Source: Phoronis ovalis (Eukaryota; Phoronida; Phoronidae). From it: a DNA stretch of 16,952 bases. The stretch is from assembly GCA_028565635.1 (NCBI GenBank), contig JAOXYB010022336.1, forward strand, positions 1 to 16,952. The letters run 5' to 3'. The position numbers and the translations under genes were made by a program. A model generated the notes under the pieces. That model did no database searches. It was not told where the DNA came from and was given only the letters and a program-made list of their open reading frames with translations. This document shows positions 7,617-16,952 of the stretch, piece by piece; the stretch's first letter is position 1, and every line of letters begins with the position of its first letter.

Positions 7617-9690
7617 CCATCTCAGTTCGGAAAGCTTTTGTACCTTCTTAATTGTTCAGTTGAATGAATACAAACTCTAGCTCATTTCGCTTATTCCCAG
7701 TTCCACAGTTTACAGTTCAGTATATTTGTTGCGAAGTTCACAGATACCATATAAAATATATTGTTTGAAGTTATAGCCTCCATTTAGAAATATGGGTACT
7801 TTAAGTTTCATGGCTGCTAGTTTTGTTGTTTCCTTATCAAGAAGTAATCAGCATTAGTGGTTTACATGTTTCATTCTCAGAAAAACATTTGGTAATGTAG
7901 CTGGGAAGGCCATCTCTGTTCCCCATTCACCAGCAACCAGCAAGCTGATATTTTTTAAATTCACCAGCCAACTAAAAATGCAAGGAAAATCTATCTGCCA
8001 GCTGACATTTGCAAAAAAAAGATGTTGTTTCATGGGGATTCCTGCTTAAATAAATCATTTAGTGGTGTTAATGTGGCGAATCAGACCTGTTCCCCGTTAC
8101 CAGCTGGGTGAACTGTTTAAGGTTTGCCAGCCAGTCAGACTCGTCTGAGGAACATATATTGTGGTGAACATACTCAATGGGTGCTTCCGTTTAGATAATG
8201 GCCATTTAAATGGTGACATCTCTTCATTGAAAAACGATTGATGATAAAATGTTTGACCAAAATGTCTTGAATAAGTCTATTGTCATACATATATCTGTGA
8301 TGTTGGAGATACCATTTTTGAAATTAAGAATTATGACAAGTTATTGGTGTCTGTTTTCATTGATTCGAAGATTTCATCACTGGGGTTCTCGAAATTGGCT
8401 TGTATTCTGGTACTTTCATTGTTTATTATGAATTCAACTCTACCGTTCACAAAAACCTGACGCATTTTCTGTATCTAATTCAATGCTTCGTCACTTGGCC
8501 CTTTAAGATCTGACCATTCCATTCGCTCATTGTGCCGTCTAGGTAGTTCTAGCGACAGAGACTGGTTAAAAATAATGGTAAGAATATAGTTATTCTAAAT
8601 AACTACTGATATTCTTTGTAGAATTCAACTTTAAGTCGCTCGCTGATGTATTAAATTTTTATTTTTTTTAAGACTGTCTTATACCATGCTGAAACTAAGT
8701 GAAGACTAATTTAGCATTTGAATTAAGTTCATATTACCGGGATACTGTGACAAACACTTGCATCTACTTTTAGAAAACATTAAATTTGTGACATAAACAA
8801 TTATTTTATATTGATACTTCATAAGTATTAGCTACATTTATAACATCTAGCTCCAAAAAACTTTTCAATCAATTTTGATAAGAATATTCCTATTGTCTTT
8901 CATTATGGTAGGTGCGCAGACGTGTGTTCCAAAGGTGTGTTCCAAAGGTGTCATAATTTTATTGCAATACAATTGTACCTCATATTAATTATTTATTGAT
9001 TGAGGTTATGGAGTGCATACAAGCCCAGCCGAAGTTTTCCCTGTCTGTAGATAATTAAGCCAGTGTTATGAAATATCATTGTGTTAATACAAGCAAATGT
9101 TTAAACGATCCATTGTCTAACGAAAACGAGGCAATTAGGTGTTTACAATGATGAATTGTATAATAGTAACAGATTATTAAAACGTGGCGAAGATATCGCG
9201 TGGCGAATATCACATTTTAGAAGGAATTCATTTTGTTGGTATGCAAACAAAAGGCAATTAGAAAATCATGTTGATTAAGACAACAATGATTTCTATTAAG
9301 GTATGTAATCGGTGGGGTTTTACGAAGGTTTTTTGTTTCATTTCAGATTAGCTTAATATTGCTGGTGCGTTATGAAACAAATTAATCTTTTAAACGTCAT
9401 GAACAAGATCACGTGAATTTGCGGACATTTGAAAAAAAGTATTCAGATAATCATTAAAAATTGACACTTTGTATCTCACATGGAAATTAACTGAAAATCA
9501 ACAAATCCGCATTGTTACACTTTTTTCCAAATTAAATTGCTTTAACAAGATACATAATATAGGAGGAGAAAGACAAAATTTGGATACCATGCGCATCTTA
9601 TTGGATTTCGGTAAAGAAAACTACTTACTCAATTAATGTATTGCTGCTAATCTTCATTTCTTAAGACTTTGTTTTTCGCGCAATGTTTTG
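7617..9690. other. Region without a recognised gene
   Basis: About 2 kb between the plus-strand promoter and the start of the duplicated copy 2 segment. It holds scattered CCAGC/GCTGG motifs with two related stretches, CTGTTCCCCATTCACCAGC (near 7915) and CTGTTCCCCGTTACCAGC (near 8086); an AATAAA at 8049-8054; and a perfect 13-bp tandem pair GTGTGTTCCAAAG at 8922-8947. A 60-codon plus frame at 8249-8431 shows no family or signal features. No LRR or F-box similarity was seen on either strand. Confidence 0.5.
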
Positions 9691-9887
9691 GATATTAGAA
9701 TAATGATTTAAGTAATGAAATTACTACAAATGTAGATGAAAAAGCAACTGTGTCTGCATGACACGCGTTCAATTGGGTATAATGGAGAGAACTGATTTCC
9801 TGCAGCATGCTCACAGACCACCCTGAGGCATCTTCTAAATAAATTGTTCAACGACTGCTAATTCAATAGGTTACTCCTAGTATCTGG

Positions 9888-9893
9888 TTTAAT
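9888..9893 (-). promoter_or_regulatory. Candidate poly(A) signal ATTAAA, F-box/LRR copy 2
   Basis: Minus-strand GATTAAACC lies 24 bases after the nearest stop of the copy 2 last-exon region. The aligned place in copy 3 has a true AATAAA (12699-12704), so copy 2 shows a weaker version. Confidence 0.3.
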
Positions 9894-9916
9894 CTTTGTG
9901 TGTTGTGCCTGCTGGG

Positions 9917-10150
9917 TCAAATCCAACTCCCTCCACCTGTGTCCTGCTTCCAACAGCCGAAGATTCTTAATCTTAGAAATCTTATCATTTCAACAAAGAG
10001 GTCGATGATTGTACATTTTCCAAATATCAGAAGTTTAGCATTTCCCGACTGGAATATAAAATCAGCGGATATATTCCCGCCGCAGGTATTAATAGCATTA
10101 AATATTTCACAAACAGGTCGTACTAATTTATATAGGACTCTACAAATCGT
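9917..10150 (-). pseudogene. F-box/LRR copy 2, last-exon region
   Basis: The minus strand matches copy 3 12720-12965 through AAATGCTAAACTT, CATCGACCTCTTTGTTG and TTTCTAAGATTAAGAAT. Two acceptors are possible. TTTTATATTCCAG gives a very short tail ending TTCTGA; ATGATAAG (before 9980) gives a 21-codon tail ending at TGA 9917-9919. The TTGTTGTAG acceptor of copy 3 is absent, because here the sequence is TTGTTGAAATG. Compared with copy 1, the LRR frame (KIKNLRLLE) is present but out of phase by a net 4-base loss, so this end looks decayed. Confidence 0.45.
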
Positions 10151-10736
10151 AATGAACGCAGAGTCTAGTGCATGTTGCGACAGTAATTAAGAACCAACAG
10201 TAACACATTTGGATGTTAATTAGAATGATAATCATAGTAAAAGTATCACAACTTAGGCGATAAAAATACTTTAAAGATCTATAGTGTACCCATTTTCTTT
10301 TAATGAATTTGAATACATCTAATATGGAAATATAAGATGGATAGGAATCTACATTTTGTGTCTTCAAATGTACATTTATCTATTTATTTATCTTACAGTA
10401 ATATTTAACTTCCACTGTAAGCAATGGTTGCGGGGATCGGAAAATGAATCTGTAATTTTGGAGTTGTTTACCCAGTTCTATTTTATCAGCACAGAGTATA
10501 GCCGCATTAATAGCACGTTGTGCCACTTTTTAGCAGAGACGTTTACAGTGGGAAATACTCAATTTATTTAAGAAAGTTCTGTAGGTATAAATATTACCAA
10601 TGTACTATTTTTTACTTCCCTCTCTAATGGTCATGTTAGACGCATGTGATATACTTTATACTTGATAGTTGCATCTTGCCGCTCGAATTTAAGACATGCA
10701 TTAATCTCTGTATTACTTTTAATGATTAAGACATAC

Positions 10737-10956
10737 CTAAGTATAAGTTGTTGTAAATATGGGCATATCTTTGGCAAGCGTTATATCAAAAGTGAACGTT
10801 TGTGTAAGAATATAATGGATTCTAATTCTAAGAATTTGAGATTGTTTCCATATTTGCTTAAGTACACAAACATTCCTTTAGTATATCCCATGTTTCTAAG
10901 GCTTAACGATACTACAGAACGTGTCAGGTATTGTGTCACATCGTTGTTAAAGAAGC
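10737..10956 (-). pseudogene. F-box/LRR copy 2, LRR exon with CAA-to-TAA stop
   Basis: Same 220-bp length, phases and splice sites as copy 3 (acceptor AATAG before 10956, donor GTATGT after 10737). It reads DVTQYL, VVSLSLRNMGYT, YGNNLKFLELESI and RLPKICPYLQQLILR, a clear LRR match to copy 3. A TAA at 10781-10783 replaces the CAA (Gln) of copy 3, a single C-to-T change. The last 15 codons of the exon remain open. The intron to its 3' side holds about 340 bp (about 10255-10600) that has no counterpart in copy 3. Confidence 0.75.
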
Positions 10957-11395
10957 CTATTCCGTTAATAAAGAGAACACATAAATAAACATTTAGGAGT
11001 CAACACAACATTCAGAGATAATGTGTTTTGATATAAAAGCAAGGAGTGTTTCTAAGAAAGAAATCATGCTGCAAATATCTCAGAATGTTTGGAATAGATA
11101 ATTGTATATTACAATTGCATATTTGGGTTTGCATGATATTTAAATCCGCATGTGGAGATCAATTGTGATCCAATATTAGATTTGTCAATTTTTATGGTAA
11201 AACTTAACATTTAGTTATTTCTAGCATGCGGTATATGCGCTTAATTATTAGCGTTAGAATGATAAAATGCAAGTGAGAGAAAATGCACAGGCTTTTCAGT
11301 TCACATTAGTTTAACATATTATATTGTTTGAGGCAAAATTCAGCGTAGATTACTGGTGGAATGAACCGATATTTTGGCTAATGGTAATCACTTAC

Positions 11396-11956
11396 ATTTC
11401 TTTAAAGTCAGCTGCTTTAAATGTTGCAATCCTTCAAAGAACTTTGAGTCCGCAAAATAATGAGAGCCAATTATAGTCAATGAAATAAGTGATGGGAAGT
11501 ATTGAAGGATAGAAGCATCGTGAAGTGGTATCCTCTTCAAAGACAGGCTTACAATATTGTTTAATGTCTTTGCGGTTGTATATGAAAACATATCTTCAAT
11601 ATCACATTGTAGCATTCGACTATAAAACAGTAAAAACAAGTTCTTCATTTCTTTTAAGGCTGATAATGCATTAATTAATCTTTTATAAGCTGCTAACTGC
11701 AAATAAGCATAGAAGCTAATGACATCTATATAAAGATCCAGGCATAATGAATTTAATTCTAGAAACCCCCCAATTAGTATTAAGAGGTCAACAAAATCGA
11801 CACTTTGGATGACGCCATTCAAGCTCAGTCTTCGTAATGTGGTATTCAATAACTCAAGGCTTCGTATTGCACCAGGCCCAATTTTATCAAACGTAATATC
11901 GAGCTCCTTTAGCAAAGTGTGTTTCCATAAAAAGTTATTTGTTTCACATTCGCCAA
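11396..11956 (-). pseudogene. F-box/LRR copy 2, truncated long exon (LRR part only)
   Basis: A continuous LRR frame (LKELDITF, LRRLSLNGVI, LNSLCLDL, IEDMFSY, NIVSLSLKRI, HLKQLTLKK) ends at donor GTAAGT after 11396, as in copy 3. Towards its start a one-base loss near 11915-11940 shifts the frame. At about 11956 the match to copy 3 jumps from exon position 14584 to intron position 15581, so about 1 kb is deleted, removing the start codon, the F-box, the first LRR segment and the intron acceptor. What is left is an LRR-only fragment without promoter or UTR exon, because the copy 3 segment begins at about 12385. Even if transcribed it could not bind Skp1 through an F-box. Confidence 0.8.
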
Positions 11957-11957
11957 A

Positions 11958-12032
11958 TTTTGAGGAGTTAATGCTTATTTAAATGTTTTTTAATAATAAA
12001 TTATTTTTTAGTTTTAGGGAAATCCTCCACAG
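11958..12032. repeat. Intron piece duplicated at 15581-15656
   Basis: ATTTTGAGKAGTT, TTTTTAATAATAAATTA and TTTTAGGGAAA followed by TCCACAG occur in the same order at both places. In copy 3 the piece lies inside the 5' UTR intron, 655 bp upstream of the start codon; in copy 2 it abuts the broken coding exon. It therefore fixes the deletion breakpoint. Beyond 12032 copy 2 instead resembles the copy 1 intron. Confidence 0.75.
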
Positions 12033-12698
12033 CACTAGAATTTGACAATATTGAATCTGAACAGTGACACTATGATGTGCAAAAAACTGATGTATTACAG
12101 TAGAATTTTTTTCATATTTGACTGGCTACATAACTGTTATATATTAAGCATCGATTTTGTATGACTTGCCGCTACTTAAATTTACAGTGCAAGTTACAAT
12201 GTCTATTGCTTTGATACTTAAAGATGATTTCACAACAATTCTTATAGGTTTTTCCCAACAGGATATGCTGTACTCTAGTATTTAAGAATGCAGTTATTTT
12301 GTGGTTGGCAATTTTTCCTCGCTCCACGAAAAAGTAACTGGGAATAGGATACTTTTTAATCTACAATTTTCATTTCTTATACAATATTATAATGATTTAA
12401 GTTACATTAAATTACATAAGTGTATGGGAAAATCAACTGTGTCTTTCTGGCACTTTATGTGGCTAGCTTTCTAAAGTTTCCATGGGGAGAACGATCAGAA
12501 TAATTATGACAATACAACGTTATACAGATGCTGTGCTCGATCTATCTAAACTTCAGTGTGATTAATGATTTCCTACAGCATGCTCATACACCATTGTAAT
12601 CAAAGCATTACAGAGTATCTTCTAATGAAATGTATAAACCGTGCGAATGTTTTCATAACAGCATTAGGTTATTCCTAGTATCTGTTTTTATGTTTGTG

Positions 12699-12704
12699 TT
12701 TATT
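12699..12704 (-). promoter_or_regulatory. Poly(A) signal AATAAA of F-box/LRR copy 3
   Basis: Minus-strand GTAATAAACAC lies 37 bases after the stop at 12741-12743 and about 145 bases after the alternative stop at 12848-12850. It fits the 3' end of the only intact gene copy. Confidence 0.5.
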
Positions 12705-12740
12705 ACAACAACGTCAAATCCAACTCCGTCCGTCTGTATC

Positions 12741-14927
12741 CTACTTCCAACGGCCGAACATTCTTAATCTTAGAAATCGTATAATTGTTTCATTCCTTTC
12801 ATTGTTTCTACAACAAAGAGGTCGATGGTTGTATATTTTCTCAAAAATCACAAGTTTAGCATTTCCCGACTGGGATATAAAACCAACAGATATATACCCG
12901 CCGCAGGCTTTAACAACATTATATACTTCACAAACTGATCCTACTAATTTCAAAATTACGATAGAGAACTATACAAAAGAGCATTATGGGCGTGGAGTCT
13001 AGTACATCTTGCGATCGTATTTAAGAACCAGCATTAACAAATGTTGATGTTAATTAAGATGATAATTATAGTAAAAATCTCGCAACATAATGGACTACTA
13101 TAATACGGACTACTACTGTACTATTTTTTTTACTTTCACTTTAATGGTCATGCGGTATACTGAATACTTATTAGTCGTAGCTTGTCGCTGGTATTTAAGT
13201 AATATATCACTTTGTCTATTACTTTCTATGAGTAGGACTTACCTAAGTAGAAGTTGTTGTAAATTTGGGCATATCTTTGGCAAGCGTTGTATCAAAAGTG
13301 AACGTTTCTGTAAATACTTGATGGATTCTAACTCTAAGAATTTGAGATTTTTTCCGTATTTGGTTAAGTACACAAATAATCCTCTGGTACATTCCATGTT
13401 GCTAAGGCTTAACGATACTAGAGAACTTGGCAGGTATTGTGTCACACCGCTGTTATAGACACCTAGTCCATAAATAAAGAGAACACATAAATATATAAAC
13501 ATTTAAGCGGGAGCACAACTTAGTGCAAACACTTAAATATTTTATTTTTATACTTAAATTAACAAACGTCTTTGGATAGCATTTGACCTCCACGTGTGAC
13601 CTATTGAAAATGCCAATTACCCTGAATTGAGATTACTAATTAACGACTGCACGAGAACAATGGAGAAATTTGTCAACAAAAAGCAATGTAATTTAAAGAT
13701 TTTATGAACATATTGCTTACCCTAATCCGAATTTTGAAAATGAAAAGATCTAAACCGTCTGGAGGAAAATAATTGTCCAACAGCTTATGTCGGTACATAT
13801 CAACTCTTTTTCTAGAGATATACAGCTCCCAAAAACAAAATAATATTTTGCCACAACTCAATTTACCAAAAAGACACATGAGTTGGCTGATGCATTATGA
13901 TGGAATATAATTAAAAGTAATAACATATCCCTTTGGAGCACCATATATTTACAAAACGTTGATCAAATTTTCAAAAGTGATTCGTTGAAAGTTATGAAAG
14001 TTATGAAAGTACCGTGCCTAGTGGTAATCACTTACAATTCTTTAATGTCAGCTCCTTCAAATGCTGCAATCCTTCAAAGAACTTTGGCCCCACAAATGAA
14101 TGAAAGTCAATTATGGTCAATGAAGTAAGAAATGGGAAATATTGAAAGATGGAAGCATCGTAAAATGTGATCACCTTCAAAGACAGGCTTACAATATTGT
14201 CTAATGTCTTTGTGTCTGGATATGAAAACATATCCTCAATACCGACTTCGCACTTATTAAATGATAAAGACAAGTTCTTCATTGTTTTTATGGGAAATAA
14301 TGCATTGATTAAATTTTGATAAAGAGTTGACTCCAAACCATAGCCAACGTCCTTTATAGAAAGATCCAGGCATAATGAATTTAATTCCAGAAACCTTCTA
14401 ATTATGCTTGTGAGATCGGCAAAATCGTCAAATTTTATGACGCCATTCATGGTCAATCTTCTTAATGTAGTATTCAATAACAGAATACTTCGTATTGCAC
14501 CAGGGCTAACTTCATTAAATGTGATATCGAGCTCCTTTAGCAAAGTACACTTTCCACAATAAAACATTTGTTCCACATTCGCCATAGTTAATTCTCCAAA
14601 CTGCACATCCAATGCAGAAATGTTTGACAGTTTTTGTACAGCATAACTTAAACTTAACTTACGATGTCGTAAATTAAAGGTACGATCTTTGCCACAATTT
14701 AGTACGAGTTTTACTGATCGCCGGCTTTGTAATGTTTGCCAGATACGTTTGCTGCACTTTAACGGTGAATGTAATATAATCCAATGGTCTTTTGTAGTTA
14801 AATATGTCTTCACAGCTGTGCAGAAAAAATGGTTTACCACACTTAAATTTCTACGTGAGCTCGCATTGATGTATGCAATTAATATCTGCCAAACTTCCTC
14901 TGGTAAATCTATCCAGGTGGTTGCCAT
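12741..14927 (-). CDS. F-box/leucine-rich repeat protein (copy 3, intact)
   Basis: Exons 14036-14927, 13243-13462 and, most likely, 12741-12807, in matching phases, giving 392 residues. Residues 5-50 form an F-box (DLPEEVW, ILIAYI, RNLSVVNHFF, DHW), which binds Skp1 in SCF ubiquitin ligases. The rest is irregular LRRs, the presumed substrate-binding part: LKELDITF, LRRLTMNGVI, LNSLCLDL, MKNLSLSF, NIVSLSLK, LKELTLKN, then in exon two LVSLSLSN, NLKFLELE and CPNLQQLLLR. Donors are GTAAGT in both cases; acceptors are ATGGACTAG and CTCTTTGTTGTAG. Another acceptor, TTTATATCCCAG (exon 12848-12869), would give a 377-residue form; transcripts must decide. The ATG at 14925-14927 lies 20 bases after a TTTTTTAGTTTTAG acceptor joined to a 5' UTR exon at 16822. 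Two decayed copies lie downstream. F-box/LRR class is secure; substrate and exact C-terminus are unknown. Confidence 0.8.
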
Positions 14928-14947
14928 CGTAACAGTTTACAGATAAG
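14928..14947 (-). other. F-box/LRR copy 3, 5' UTR part of the long exon
   Basis: Twenty bases between the intron acceptor (AG at 14948-14949, preceded by a T-rich run) and the ATG. The intron upstream, 14948-16821, is 1,874 bp and shows no recognisable gene. Its part 15581-15656 matches 11958-12032 beside copy 2, which marks the far edge of the copy 2 deletion. Confidence 0.5.
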
Positions 14948-16821
14948 CTAAAACTAAAAAAAGGGTTTTGTTTTAAGTGCTTGAGTAGTGAAAAAGGGAT
15001 TGAATGAAGGGATCCGGTCAGAGAAGCCGTCCGCAAGGGTCAGTGCATAGGCAGAAATTATTATCATTGACTATGGTATAGACGGATATTAAAAAACGTG
15101 CAGGATTACTATTACAATTGTAGAAATGTTATTTTTATAATACATCATGTTTATTTAGGCATTAATTGCATTGTATTTAATTGGAGTTTTTAATTACATC
15201 ATGTTTAATTTTGAACTACCTTGCGTTTTCATCACAAATAATGAAAGTTATTTAGAAAAAGTCAGATGTATAAGATAGGGAAGACTAAGAATAAAAGCCC
15301 TTTAGATTAAAAGTAATGGAAGATTACCGCGATCAAATGTATTTTAGTGTACCACTAACTAAATACACGAGCGACCTCAAAGCTGGATTAGAAATAGTTG
15401 TGGTGAATACTACCGTGTTTAAGCAAGACAATATTGACGAAAAATTAAGTGCATAAGAGAAGGAGGAAAGTAATAGGAAACATTAAGATAATAATAAGTG
15501 GATGCATTGCAAACATCTATTTCAATTAATTTCGTTTTAATGATCAAACCGTATTGTTAAATGTCAATTGATGCTTTCGGATTTTGAGTAGTTACTAATG
15601 TTTTTAATATTGTTTTTAATAATAAATTAGTTTTACTTTTAGGGAAAACGTCCACAGAGACATACTGAACCCCATTTGTGTGATTTAGGTTAATATTCGA
15701 ATTGTTTTAACGTGTCAACAATGAAGTACAGTGGTAAACTGCGAAGCAAACGTAAAATAAAATTAAAACACTAATGAAACATTTAAAAACGCAAACCGCT
15801 GAGCCCATTATGTCGGTTAGAAAATATGTAATTCCTTCAACACCTTACATTACGGTGCGTCTGTAATGAATACTTTTAAACACATCATGCCGATGTGGGT
15901 TAAATTATTATATCCTATTTATAATTATCCTATCGTTTTCTAAAGCTACTGTAGTTAAACTAAATAAACGTTGTGGTCGATGATGGCTGTCCCTGATGTG
16001 GACCTCACCTATTGCTACGTAATCATATCAAGTATAATCGTCTAATTAACTTGAATCAAACAGTTTCATTACTCTCACTTTAAAACTACTGAAGTCACAA
16101 GCAAATGTAAACACGAACAACTAAAAATAATAGATTAAGACAGGACACTATATTGCAGGAACTACCTTGGAGAGCTTGCATACGTAATCTAGAAAATGAA
16201 ATAATTTAATTACATCAACTAATTTTGTATACGAAGTTTCTGTTTCTTCACACATATTTTATGCGCTTAGTACAGATATCTGTATGTGGTTTACAAATGT
16301 ATTTGTTAAAGTAAACATTTGTATTTCCAATGATACATGTACTGTACACCCCACATTGTGCCCACAACACCCGACTACTACAGTTCGGACTCTTGCATAG
16401 ACATAGGTTTGAAGGGCAATTTTGCAATTATCTATTGACACTTACTCTAGCGGAACGTTTATTATATAATGGAAACAACTGACAGGTTGTTCTGTAGTAC
16501 CTTCGTTAGAGATGCAAGTTATCATATTTGAACCTGTTTATAAATATTGTGTAACTTAGTTGCCATTGTCCTTATTGCTGACGTTTCGTTGTATATTTTA
16601 GGAGTGCAAAGGCAACCTGTTATTGCAATGAACAGAAATGTTTTCCAGAATTGAGAATGGAAAGTGTCGCATTTCTTAATCTTCAACAACACTTTCCATA
16701 TTCTGTTAAATATAAAGAGGGAATTACAATGACATTTTTTACTTTTCTTATCTATTTTGAATTTATTTGAAAGCTAAATTGAACTACAGAAATGTCAATG
16801 ACGTTTATAAAAATGGCTTAC

Positions 16822-16864
16822 CTTACAAAGCAGTTTGTCCTCTTACGCCTGTCTAAGCATACTA
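16822..16864 (-). other. F-box/LRR copy 3, 5' UTR exon
   Basis: Minus-strand exon ending AAG|GTAAGC at 16822, with a TTAGT initiator-like start near 16863. It aligns without gaps with 7236-7278 upstream of copy 1, best through AGACAGGYGYAAGARGACAA. That two paralogues keep this block and its donor argues for a real non-coding first exon. A second overlapping donor (GTAAGG) six bases earlier is possible. Confidence 0.5.
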
Positions 16865-16889
16865 AGAAGACCGGTCGTGCACCACAGGT

Positions 16890-16896
16890 ATTTGTA
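16890..16896 (-). promoter_or_regulatory. TATA-like box (TACAAAT) of F-box/LRR copy 3
   Basis: TACAAAT on the minus strand stands 68 bp upstream of the UTR exon donor, the same distance as TATAAAT in copy 1. One base has changed, T to C at the third position, which would weaken TBP binding. Similarity with the copy 1 promoter continues towards the window edge (GTGTGTGCTA against GTTGTGCGCTA on the plus strand). Confidence 0.4.
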
Positions 16897-16952
16897 CTCC
16901 AGTGTGTGCTACTCATGCGCCCTCTGGAATCGAAAATACAACAATTAGGTAT

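Larger units (their letters stand above)
9690..15656. repeat. Segmental tandem duplication (about 9690-12032 and 12385-15656)
   Basis: Copies 2 and 3 are alike in exons, introns and 3' flank. Paired landmarks are TAATGATTTAAGT (9701/12390), GCATGCTCA (9806/12577), ATTCCTAGTATCTG-like (9870/12670), TTTCCCGACTGG (10038/12861), ACCTAAGTA (10735/13241), AATCACTTACA (11386/14026) and AGGGAAA (12017/15641). The offset drifts between about 2,500 and 2,800 bp, then jumps to about 3,620 after the 1-kb deletion in copy 2. Copy 1 shares only exons, promoter and part of an intron, so it split off earlier. Confidence 0.75.

Noticed and set aside
8249-8431. Plus-strand frame of 60 codons
   Set aside because: No signal peptide, motif or splice context; length is compatible with chance.
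4687-10783. TAA/TAG reassigned as sense codons, as in some ciliates
   Set aside because: The stops align with different residues (Asn or Cys, Ser, Gln), apparent genes here end in TAA or TAG, and the sparse, intron-rich layout is animal-like.
10662-10988. Plus-strand frame of 108 codons, with a similar one at 13090-13458
   Set aside because: They are antisense shadows of the LRR exons of copies 2 and 3; their similarity to each other follows from the sense-strand homology.
16259-16441. Minus-strand frame of 60 codons in the copy 3 5' intron
   Set aside because: No similarity to the family, no splice signals, and it lies between the UTR exon and the long coding exon.

Overview
The window looks like nuclear DNA of an invertebrate animal. 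It is AT-rich, most of it is non-coding, genes are split by introns with consensus GTAAGT-type donors and pyrimidine-AG acceptors, and there are AATAAA/ATTAAA signals, a TATA + initiator promoter and a prohormone-like reading frame with Lys-Arg sites. A mollusc or other lophotrochozoan is a guess from overall style only; nothing here fixes the taxon. There are no bacterial operons, ribosome binding sites, CRISPR arrays or convincing RNA genes.

Layout. 1-1083: gene-poor, with a 161-bp-spaced direct repeat whose copies share a hairpin core. 1084-2061 (+): the last two exons of a small gene encoding a tetrapeptide-repeat segment followed by a Lys-Arg-bounded, cysteine-containing C-terminus, with AATAAA just after the stop. 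2193-2698: an 18-bp-unit minisatellite. 2963-3106 (-): a possible 47-aa secreted peptide frame.

3839-16896 (-): the main content, three tandem copies of one F-box/leucine-rich-repeat gene, all on the minus strand. Copy 1 (3839-7310) keeps promoter, 5' UTR exon and splice sites, but has three in-frame stop codons and no obvious F-box N-terminus. Copy 2 (about 9917-11956) lost about 1 kb covering start codon, F-box half and acceptor, has a CAA-to-TAA change in exon 2, and has no promoter. Copy 3 (12741-16896) is the only intact one: promoter-like TACAAAT, 5' UTR exon, a long coding exon with F-box and LRRs, an LRR exon, and a short last exon whose exact acceptor is uncertain. Copies 2 and 3 also share introns and 3' flanks, so they come from a segmental duplication (about 9690-12032 against 12385-15656).

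F-box/LRR proteins are substrate-recognition subunits of SCF (Skp1-Cullin-F-box) ubiquitin ligases; the arrangement of one live copy and two dying copies is typical of a birth-and-death F-box family. Between copies 1 and 2, at 7548-7616, lies a plus-strand core promoter (CRE palindrome, TATA, TCAGT initiator) pointing away from the copy 1 promoter; its gene was not identified.
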